Source of the DNA: Eukaryota sp. TZLM1-RC
Lineage: Eukaryota; Metamonada: BaSk clade
NCBI GenBank assembly: GCA_040285825.1
Contig: JAUPSS010000009.1
Coordinates: 186,001 to 250,000, forward strand
Direction of reading: 5' to 3'
Length of the DNA stretch: 64,000 nt
Positions 53,924 to 62,213 of the stretch are shown here, piece by piece. The translations under genes and the position numbers were made by a program. Under the pieces are notes generated by a model. The model saw only the letters and a program-made list of their open reading frames with translations. It was not told where the DNA came from and searched no databases. Every line of letters starts with the position of its first letter. The stretch's first letter is position 1.

Positions 53924-54784
53924 ATGAATCATGCTTATGGAATCAAGAGCTGCATTGATCTGTATCACGATCTATATGAAAACAAGAAGTCAGCTTCTTC
54001 CTCATCAACTCTATTATGTGTAGGCACTACTCCCATCTCCCATGTCAACCATCCATTTGTACCATTTTCCATTTATCTTGATATTAATGATGTTGAATCT
54101 CCTCCTGATTGGAATGTTATCCAATATGAATCACTACAAAAGTTGTTGTATTTTCAGCTTGGAATCCATCAAAATTCATCTGTTGTTGTTTATTCTACTT
54201 CACCAATGATTGCTTGTAGGGTGATATGGGCCCTTTGCATGGCTAACATCACCAGTGTTTTTCTCTTGGATGGAGGAATCTTCCAGTGGATTAAACTCAA
54301 TCTTCCCACCACCACCACGCCAAAGCCTCCCCATTTATCCAATGAACCTTTCCTCTCGTACGAGCCTCGTCTAACCTTTCTCACCACTAGCAAGGAAATC
54401 TTAGACTGCTTAGCTGATTGCAATACTATTATTGCAGACGTTCGAACCTTGTCTGAGCATAACGGAGAGACTTCTGGCTATGACTATATCGCAGAAAAAG
54501 GAAAGATTCCTGGAAGTCTATGGGCTCTTGCTGGACTCGGCACACACGATGTTGTTGACTTTATTGATGAAGAAGGAATGGTTCGACCATTGGAGGAGAT
54601 TGGAAAGAGGTGGACTGAATTGGGGATTAAACAGGGTAAGAAATTAGTATTTTATTGTGGAACGGGTTGGAGGGCTTCTGTAGCTTGGTTCATTGCATTA
54701 AACTTGGAATGTTTTGACAATGTTTCCTTGTATGATGGTGGTTGGTTGGATTTTGTTTCCAAGTATCAAGATTTGATTGATTAG
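53924..54784 (+). CDS. Tandem-rhodanese sulfurtransferase (thiosulfate/3-mercaptopyruvate sulfurtransferase-like)
   Basis: First ATG at 53924 (an in-frame TTG at 53900 is unlikely), giving 286 residues, the normal size. The first rhodanese domain (about 1-130) has VVVYSTSPMIACRVIWALCM in place of the catalytic loop and lacks a consensus Cys, as in inactive N-terminal domains; VFLLDGGIFQWI follows. The second (about 140-286) has IIADVRTLSEHNGETSGYDY, KGKIPGSLWA and the active-site loop VFYCGTGWRASVAW with C245, then VSLYDGGWLDFV. These enzymes move sulfur from thiosulfate or 3-mercaptopyruvate to acceptors. The CGTGWRAS loop is closer to bacterial SseA/YnjE-like or thiosulfate enzymes than to classical CGSGVTA mercaptopyruvate enzymes, so the donor is uncertain. 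Confidence 0.85.
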   Translation: MNHAYGIKSCIDLYHDLYENKKSASSSSTLLCVGTTPISHVNHPFVPFSIYLDINDVESPPDWNVIQYESLQKLLYFQLGIHQNSSVVVYSTSPMIACRVIWALCMANITSVFLLDGGIFQWIKLNLPTTTTPKPPHLSNEPFLSYEPRLTFLTTSKEILDCLADCNTIIADVRTLSEHNGETSGYDYIAEKGKIPGSLWALAGLGTHDVVDFIDEEGMVRPLEEIGKRWTELGIKQGKKLVFYCGTGWRASVAWFIALNLECFDNVSLYDGGWLDFVSKYQDLID

Positions 54785-55293
54785 TTTTTTCTGTGTTTTG
54801 TTTTTTTGTTGCTAGTCAATTACTTTCAATATATAATTTATTTATAATTGTCCTTCAGCATCTTATTGAAGTTTGGCCATTAGCTATTCAATTTATAAGA
54901 TTGTTTTTTGAACAACACACTATTGCATGACGTCATCTAGAATCATTCTACACCACACTTCACTGGTTTAGACATGTCTTCAGATAATCTCCGTTCAATA
55001 CAAGTTGTAATGAAATTAGAACTAATTGGAAAAAGACGAACTTCCATTCCCTTGATAACAATTACAATCAAATCAGTACGATTTACAATGTCTGTTCCAG
55101 CAGATAGCTCAGACTAAATCAGATCAACAATTGGCTTTATCAATAAATATCTGCTTAACTTGGGAGTAGTAAGGAGAAATGGAGGGTATGGAACCCAAGC
55201 AATTGAATAATGTTTCTTTTGTAATTACAATTAATTAATTTTAATGACAAACTCTTACAAACTGAAGAATGTTGTTCCACAATGTTGTGTTTA
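54785..55293. other. Spacer with no supported gene
   Basis: About 510 bp, convergent 3' flanks of the sulfurtransferase and RCC1-like genes. Nothing recognised. Confidence 0.45.
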
Positions 55294-56187
55294 TTAGTAG
55301 AAACACAAATTACTACTGGATGACCGCATAAACAAGTGTTTTCTACCACTGAATATCTCTATAATATTGTCAAGTCCTTTCAACTGAATTGGGGTATTGT
55401 TAATCGTTTTCGGTACCCCAAAAGAATTATTACTATTATCTCCCCAAATATAGACAGATCCATTATGTGTAAGGGCTACAGAAGTGAAATCCCCAGCAGC
55501 AACCATTTTGACGTTACGAAGCCCTGGAACTTGCATTGGTTTTTTGGAAACATCACTACAGATACCCAACTGTCCTTTGTAGTTCTCACCCCAACCCCAA
55601 ACTAATCCATTCAAATCAACAGCAATAAAGTGTCTTTTGCCTGCAGCAACTGATTTTGCTTTAATGGAATGGGACACTACTTTGTTGTTGATTAGAGTAA
55701 ATACTGAAGAGTTGGCGTCGATCACAATGAGTCTGTCAAGATACCCATTCATTAAACAAATGTTGGAAAGCTTCCCACTTTCCTGAAATCCATAACGCCA
55801 CCTTCCCCAAGTGATAATTTTTCCTTCATCAGTTAACCCATATGAGTAGTAGTGACCAGCATGAATGTCAAGCAGTTTGTATGGGAGATCGATTTTGGAT
55901 ATATCAAGGTAAAGATCGTGACTGAATGGGAGTATTTGTTCGTCATCATTATAGCCCCACCCAAAGAGATCTCCATTCTTCAAAAGAACTAATGAATGGC
56001 AGTCACCAGCAGATATTCGAATAGCATTGTGTAATGGAATCTGTACAGGTGTTTGGAATTGATGGTCACATGTACTCTGGATTTGAAAGTGTTTGTTTGA
56101 ACCAAAAGAAAGAACATCACCATTAGTTGATAGAAGAAGGATGTGATCATGTGCAGAGACGGAGTCAATGTGGTGTGTTGATTGCAT
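55294..56187 (-). CDS. RCC1-repeat protein (beta-propeller)
   Basis: ATG at 56187, 297 residues. About five RCC1-type blades are visible, each with a small hydrophobic core and a W/FG segment: HDHILLLSTNGDVLSFGSNK, SLVLLKNGDLFGWGYNDDEQ, YYSYGLTDEGKIITWGRWRY, HFIAVDLNGLVWGWGENYKG, and VAAGDFTSVALTHNGSVYIW followed by GDNSNNSFG. Full seven-bladed RCC1 (the Ran exchange factor) is about 400 residues, so this is a short RCC1-like protein, not clearly RCC1 itself. RCC1-like repeats serve in many scaffolds and exchange factors, so function is open. The frame is intact although a Ty3 fragment begins about 70 bp upstream of its start. Confidence 0.82.
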   Translation of the reverse strand: MQSTHHIDSVSAHDHILLLSTNGDVLSFGSNKHFQIQSTCDHQFQTPVQIPLHNAIRISAGDCHSLVLLKNGDLFGWGYNDDEQILPFSHDLYLDISKIDLPYKLLDIHAGHYYSYGLTDEGKIITWGRWRYGFQESGKLSNICLMNGYLDRLIVIDANSSVFTLINNKVVSHSIKAKSVAAGKRHFIAVDLNGLVWGWGENYKGQLGICSDVSKKPMQVPGLRNVKMVAAGDFTSVALTHNGSVYIWGDNSNNSFGVPKTINNTPIQLKGLDNIIEIFSGRKHLFMRSSSSNLCFY

Positions 56188-56875
56188 GTGCCAGGTATAA
56201 TTAGCTTGTCATGTGACGTGCAAAGAATTTTAATGAAAAAATAATTTTGTTTTTAAGACCATCAATAGCCTGAAGCCCAAGTACTTTTGACATGTGTGTC
56301 CCTGTTAATAATTTGTTCGAACCGGATTATGGGAAGAGTATGTTTGTATTGTATTTGTTGCCCAATGCGTCCTACGTTGAACGACAGAATACATGTTGCA
56401 ATCTCCAGCGATTTTGTAGATACATTATTTGCAGGTAAAACTGAATAGTATCTTCACTATTGATTGATATATGGCATTGTTCAGCTAAATTTGCAGTAAT
56501 AGCTGAACAAAAAGCAGCCGATCAATAGTCGCAATCATTTTAATATCTTTTATTGATATGTCCAGTCTTTGGTTTTCACTTAATCTAGAATAAATAATAA
56601 AAAATACTGTTGATATCAGAGCTGGTTTGGTGAAATTGTGGAGGAATTACAAGTTTTTGTTGGGATGTTGTTTAGTTGTTGACTAGGTTTCCGAAGTCGG
56701 CTGTTGATTAATTTTGATTGATTGCGTTAATGTATACTCGATTTGGAAAGTTGCCTGTCGTGTTATTCCTGTTGCCGTGGATGATCCGTCTGTGAAAACT
56801 GTGCTCGAACAAACCGGTTTGATCTTAGTAGGGAATGAATTTCTAATAATAAAAAGAATTTTGGTGTTATACATA

Positions 56876-57486
56876 CTGTATTCTCCCGATTAGAGCACAC
56901 CCCCCTTCCGATTAGAGCACCTCCCCAAGGGGTGCTCTATAACAGAGCGCTCTTGAATAGAGCACCCTCATACTTGACTAAAATCAACTGCAGTCAATAG
57001 TATTTGTTAAACTGTATTTCTAACAACTTAGCAAATTACAATAAATACTGGAAAGTGGATGAACAATTTGATATTCTATTCCTTCTTCTCACATGGTTTC
57101 TAGAAATCATCGTCGAAGTCCGGATTCTCCTTCCCAACCAATCCGTCGTCCCAAAAAAATGGCTCGCTTATCTGTTTCAATGGGCTTCAAACAAAAGGTT
57201 CTGTCAGACCTTGAAATCCTCGGAAAAACTCCTACCTTACAACGATACAAATCTATCTCTTCTCGTCAACTTAAAGACTGGCTTCGGGACGAAGAGGCCA
57301 TCTTTCTGTCTGATCCCAAGGCTTTCAGACTCTCTGGGGCCGGAATGAAGCCACTAAGTTTTTTTAAAAAAGTAATTTGGATTATAATGTGGTATCCTCT
57401 CGAATAGAGCACCCCTGAATAGAGCCTCTAATTGGGTGAAGGGGTGCTCTAAAATAGAGCCTGGTGCTCTAATCGGGAGAATACAG
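56876..57486 (+). mobile_element. 611 bp TIR element flanked by TA, nested in Ty3 remnant C
   Basis: A perfect 23 bp terminal inverted repeat starts CTGTATTCTCCCGATTAGAG at 56876 and is mirrored at 57464-57486. TA dinucleotides flank both ends (56874-56875, 57487-57488), the target duplication of Tc1/mariner-pogo elements. Subterminal TAGAGCAC motifs recur several times at each end. It carries one frame (57093-57407) but no DDE catalytic domain. Confidence 0.88.
57093..57407 (+). CDS. Helix-turn-helix protein of the TA-flanked element (transposase N-terminus only)
   Basis: ATG at 57093, 104 residues. The core, MARLSVSMGFKQKVLSDLEI then KSISSRQLKDWLRDEEAIFL, has the K..vL..le ... is..tl..Wl pattern of the psq/CENP-B-type helix-turn-helix that opens pogo/Tigger transposases. 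No catalytic DDD/DDE triad follows; the frame ends in the right subterminal region. The product could bind the element's ends, or the frame may be a relic of an internally deleted parent. The function as a regulator is speculation. Confidence 0.5.
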   Translation: MVSRNHRRSPDSPSQPIRRPKKMARLSVSMGFKQKVLSDLEILGKTPTLQRYKSISSRQLKDWLRDEEAIFLSDPKAFRLSGAGMKPLSFFKKVIWIIMWYPLE

Positions 57487-58396
57487 TAATATTGATCTCT
57501 GTCTTTATGTCCTCTAAAATGGCCTCCACAGCCTCTATGTCTAAACCTATTTACACCCTTACTACGGCGACCTTGGGTCCTTTTTACACTGTCTCTATCA
57601 GCAGGCTCATCGAATTGTCCAATTTTGAGTCTCTGCTCCTTTGGGACTTTACTTCTAGCACAATGAGGCCCTTTACGTTCAATTACATTATGACCGATGG
57701 GATTGTTGCCTTCGACGTTGCGACGGAAGGTACAGAATTTCGAGCCATCTCGAATGTGTCTTTCGGGGATGTATCTATGTTGAGGAGTTCCTTTAAACTG
57801 TCCTCTTGTGCGCCTTGCTCGTTTCGTTGGAACTTGAGTTGATGAAATTACTCCTCTTGAGTAAATTCTCATCGCTGTTAGTCTCAAGGGTATGTCCTCT
57901 TTATTAGCTCTGTTCCTAAATATGTCCATTGTGGGTTTGTTTCCTGCAGTAAACATGCTTGGATTCCAGTTTTGAGAAGGGGGAGAGAACGGAGTCTGTT
58001 TTCGTTACCTCCGGTGAGAAAACTTATTTTCTGAGTAGAGAGGGAGCCATGTCCGTTCTCCTAGTCTCCTTAACCGAATTTGGATAAGCAAAAGAGGTGG
58101 TATTCGTGCCTGTTCCTTTGACATCTATTTTTGCAGAAGGTACCTCTTTTTTTTCGTTTTTTCGACTACCTTTTTAATGAAGGAGGAGGTGGGAACCGCG
58201 TTTGTTACCTCTTTGTTTTTATAATTGTGTTGTTGTTGTTGCTTCATGCTGCATGCTGTCAGAAGTATAAGAATCAGAGTTATTTTTCTGAAAGATGTCT
58301 GACATTCTGCTGATATCTGATGAATGGTACTGTAATGCTGGCTAAGCTATAGGCATATACGGTATACCGTTTGACTTAAAAATGGCCAATAATTGA

Positions 58397-58472
58397 TGTT
58401 GCTTTAAGTCGAGAAGTCAAGATAAAGATGATTTATTTTTATTCATCTTATATAAGCCTTAGGGCGCAAACA
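58397..58472 (-). repeat. 5' LTR of Ty3 remnant C (76 bp)
   Basis: Plus-strand ends TGTTGC...GCAAACA, with the shared TTATATAAGCCTTAGGGCGC core of the family. The adjacent leader keeps AATGGCCAATAATT, as in element A. Confidence 0.8.
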
Positions 58473-58919
58473 ATAGAATATATAAAGAATCGATTGTAGA
58501 AAAGTGATAATTATTCATTAAAAATGAGTTGATACAAATATGAGTGTACTTGTGGAAGTTATGGGCAAACTTGCTCATATGATCCAAATGCTGAATTTAA
58601 AGAATGGTATGTATTGATCCTACCTAGTATTGCTCACAAGGTTATTGTCGTTGTGGAGGTGTTGCACCTTGTGATGGATAGTTAACATTAAATAAAATTG
58701 AACATGACGATTATTGTGGTATGGACTAGTGTGGTTGTCTATGCTAAAATCCTCATGTGATGGTCTTGGCTGGTTAGTATCAGACATAACTGGAGAAATC
58801 TAAGGAGATTTATTACCAAGAGGAATTGCATTCTCTCTTCTTGAACTAATAGGCGGAATACTAATAAACTATATAAATAAACTATAAATACTATTCAAGA
58901 CTAACACTGCCTTTTCCTC
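58473..58919. other. Spacer between two Ty3 fragments
   Basis: About 450 bp. No frame or LTR for element F could be recognised; it may contain the 3' end of F in decayed form. Confidence 0.4.
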
Positions 58920-59038
58920 TCCTTCGAGCGACGAGCCCTGGAAGCTCTAGTCACAGGAGGTGAACCATTGGAATTGGTACGCTTCTTGGGAGGAGCGGAT
59001 TTAGTAAGGCGACGTGCCTTTGAAGTCTTGATAAAGTC

Positions 59039-59776
59039 TTAATCCGCGGCAGTATTTTGGATTGTAGACACGTGTTCAGTGGTGATCTCTTTTTCAGGCC
59101 ATTGCACTTGGCAAAAGTCACCGTCCTGACTGAGCACTTTTTCAATGATGTGTTCTTCGACATCACCTGCAGCGACCCAGGAGTGGAACTCATCGTTGGT
59201 GGGCAAGCTGGAGTGCCAGGGTGCTAAATGTTTGACGCTAGCTTGGACAATCGCACCGGTGCAGAGATTCTTAATGTTCACAGACGAATTGGATACAATT
59301 TCAGTAATTAGGAAAGGTCCTAAATAATCCCCATGTAGCTTAGCGGAGGAGCTGGAAGCTCGTAATACCAATTGACCAACTTCAAAAGGATTTGGAGTTG
59401 TGGATCTAGTTAGCTTGGAAGCCTTGGAAGCTTGATGGTGTGCTGCCTTTTCCTGTTTTTCTTTCAACCTTCGAAATTTAAATTGGATTTCGTGAATGAA
59501 AGATGACTCAGACGTCGAGCTTTCAATGATTTCAAGAATTTTGCCAGGGTCTGATCTAGGAGACACATCTGAGCCAAAGATCACTTGGTATGGAGTGTGG
59601 TTAGTTATTGAGCTCTTGGACGAGTTGATCAATAATTGCACATAAGGCAAGTATTCAGACCACACATCGTAGGCGTTGAAGTCTACGAGCAATTTCCTTA
59701 GGTTTTGCAGAATGTCTCTGTGCCGGCGCTCTACCAAGCCGTTGGACTGAGAAAACCTAGGTATTGACTTTGACAC
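59039..59776 (-). pseudogene. Element F: integrase C-terminal half with chromodomain
   Basis: Continues in phase from the frame ending at 59849. It contains the third catalytic residue (SQSNGLVERRHRDI), the TPYQVIFGSD segment, the GPF/Y-like FEVGQLVLRASSSSAKLHGD and a chromodomain-like EHIIEKVLSQDGDFCQVQW. It opens without an ATG of its own biological meaning. Confidence 0.85.
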
Positions 59777-59848
59777 CTCTATGCCTAAAAATTTGCTTAG
59801 TTCGTCAAAGACAGCTTTGGAAAATTCGGGTCCATTATCACTGTGTAT

Positions 59849-60787
59849 TTAAAATGGAACACCAAAGATGGCACAGACTTTCCAAATTAATGCATCTGCA
59901 GTAAGATTGGCATTTATCTCTTTTAAAGGCACGATGATCGTAAACCTAGATAAGCTGTCAATAAATACGAGGATGTATTTGTAGCCTTCTTGATCTTCTG
60001 GAAGAGAACCAATAACGTCGGCGTTGACGCGAGCAAAAGGTCTGTCAGCCCACAATGAACCGGTTGGGGAAACATGCAGTTTGGGAACTGGCTTAGTTTT
60101 CTGCCAGGAGGGGCATTCTTGGACGTGCTTATTCATGTCGGTGAGCATGTTTGGCCACCAATAATCGCTGTTCCTGAGCTTGTTTAGGCTTTCAGCTTTG
60201 CTTGGATGGCCTCCTTGCAGAAGTCCGTGCAACAAGTTAAGGGTGTCCTTAACGAGTGATTTGGGAATCACTATCTTGTTGTCGTGAGTCATATATAAAT
60301 CAAGATGATTGTTATGAACACAGTTGTTGAAAGAGGAGTCTTTGGAAGCTATGGCAAGCTTCTGTTCGGACCTAATCCTACAGAGCCATGGCTCGAAAAT
60401 AGGCAGGTCGTTGGAACATCGTTCTCTGATGACCATGATACGTTCGAAGTTGTTTAAGTCTTCGATGTAGTATCTTTCATTTTCTGTTCTATCAATTTTA
60501 TCGATGTAAAATATTGGATGAAAATTTGGAGACATTTGATGGGACAAATGATTGATCTCTTGATGGTCTATAGGCGGAACTATTCGAGACAACATAGCAG
60601 CCCAGAAGTTATCTTCCCCTTTGGTATGTACCAAATCAAAGCAGAATTCGGAGAATATGGGTAACCATCTAGTTACAATTCTGTTCTTCTCAGGAGCCGT
60701 GAACATGTAGGTAAGGTTTTGATGGTCTGTGAATATGACCAGTTTCCTTCCTTTCAAGTAGTTTTCAAAACCACTTTGAGTTAACAT
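59849..60787 (-). pseudogene. Element F: RNase H end and integrase N-terminal half
   Basis: Shows LVIFTDHQNLTYMFTAPEKN (RNase H), the integrase zinc finger LLHGLLQGGHPSKAES ... HVQECPSW with the last Cys replaced by Trp, and the first catalytic Asp in VNADVIGSLPED. It is cut by a TAA (59849-59851) directly before IHSDNGPEF, which holds the second catalytic Asp. Confidence 0.88.
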
Positions 60788-61229
60788 GAGCAGGATGGCA
60801 TAGAGTTCTTTTTGGTTTGTCGGCCAGTTCTTTTGCGAGTGGTTAACAACCGGCTGAATAAGCTGATGGGCCTACATTTCCTGTTGATCAGGGGGTACCG
60901 GGGTCGTCGACTTGTTCCATTTGTTCCCATATGACGCCGCCTACAGCTATGTCGGATGCATCGCAACGAATTAAAATTTGGTTTTCCAGAGGAGGTAAGC
61001 TGAGCGGCATGTGCTTCGCTATCAGTTGTTTGATCTTTTGGAGGAGTTCGTCGTGCGTGTCGGTCCATTGTAGGCGTTGCGCGCGGGGTTTGGAATTAAC
61101 GATGGAGTAGTTTCCATCCTTCTTAGTCAATCTGATAATAGGAGCGATGAGCTCAGATACCTGAGGAAGCCATTCTCTAATGAAGTTGACTGATCCTCCG
61201 AGGCTGCGAACGTCTTTGATTGTCTTCGG

Positions 61230-61740
61230 TCAAGGTAGATTCAACAAAGATTCAACACGAGTGGGATCGATAGTCCGTTTTTTGTTTTGGAAAACACTGC
61301 CCAGTATCTTAATTGGGTGTCTGGAAGACACAAAATGGCACTTTGGAAGTCCCAAGGAAACTCTTTTGCATCTGGCTTGATCAAGGACGCGACGGAGTCG
61401 TTCAATGAATTCGTCAAAGGTTGAACCTATGATTATGATGTCATCTATGTAAATGAAGACATCGTCTCCAGAGAAGATGTCAGCCATGACGTTTTGGAAA
61501 ACGGCTGGGACATTCTTGAGGCCAAAGGCTGCGCGTTTGAACATGAGACTTTTGCCAGTCCTTTTCAGCAATCTTGAGTTGCCAAAAGGCTTTGGGGAGG
61601 TCAAGGGTGCCTATGTAGTTCGCTTGGGAGAGAAATACCAGCACATCGCATATCCTTGGAAGGTTGGGCTCAACAGGGATGGTGTTGCCACTATAATCAC
61701 CAGTAAGGCGGGGCTTACGGTGATCTGGGTAGACCACTAG
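61230..61740 (-). pseudogene. Element F: reverse transcriptase, frameshifted
   Basis: Two overlapping frames (61480-61737 and 61230-61604) hold RKPRLTGDYSGNTIPVEPNL, NYIGTLDLPKAFWQLKIAEK and the catalytic DVFIYIDDIIIIG. They are out of phase by one frameshift near 61560. Confidence 0.88.
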
Positions 61741-62040
61741 ACAGACAGGGGAGCTGAACTCATGGTTTGATGGGACAGCAAATCCTGAGTCTACGAGTTA
61801 AAATTTGGATAGCGACCTCTAGCCTGGCTGGATTCAGGGTCCTGGGGGGTCTTCTAACTCTGACGTCTTCATTGTAGAAGTTGATTTCCATGGGAGGGCA
61901 ATCTATACCTTCAGCATGAGGCTTGAGGGTAAATACGTCTTCGAACTCTTTCAAAGTTTGAAGTAGGGACTTCTTGAAATGGTCGTTGTCGAGGTTGATG
62001 GTACAACCAGATGAGTTGATGTGTTCCTCCAAAAATAGCT

Positions 62041-62213
62041 GCCTTCATTTTAAAGGAACATACATGTGTGTTCTCCCCTAGGAGGATGCAAAAGATGTCC
62101 AATAAGGAACGCAGTATAGCCAACCATGCCACAAAGAGCAAAAAAAGATGAGAAACAGCAGAGTTGTAAGTAGGAAAATGAAGTTCTGCTTTCCAATAAT
62201 TTAATCGGATACC
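62041..62213 (+). other. 5' flank of the CR-type gene
   Basis: 173 bp between the truncated end of element F and the ATG at 62214. It includes a TAA at 62202-62204 in frame with the start. No clear promoter motif. Confidence 0.4.

Larger units (their letters stand above)
56255..58472 (-). mobile_element. Ty3/Gypsy remnant C (5' LTR, gag, protease)
   Basis: Minus-strand fragment related to element A. It has a 5' LTR at 58397-58472, a gag N-terminus with decayed PAPSPL repeats (about 57957-58320), a gag C-terminal frame (57490-57956: ILRNRAN-like IFRNRANKEDIPLRLTAM, and KFCTFRRNVEGNNPIGH with a damaged zinc knuckle), then protease-region sequence at 56255-56870 containing stops. A 611 bp DNA element is inserted in it at 56876-57486. 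The copy ends abruptly after the protease. Confidence 0.82.
58920..62040 (-). mobile_element. Ty3/Gypsy element F, a second lineage, 5'-truncated (RT - RNase H - integrase - chromodomain)
   Basis: Minus-strand pol fragment clearly diverged from element A but with the same order. It starts inside the protease-RT linker near 62040 and ends with a basic tail near 58920. Gag, protease and the 5' LTR are missing. At least three frameshifts in RT/RNase H and one stop in integrase break it. The integrase core is in the normal orientation, which makes F the natural reference for the inversion in A. Confidence 0.9.
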
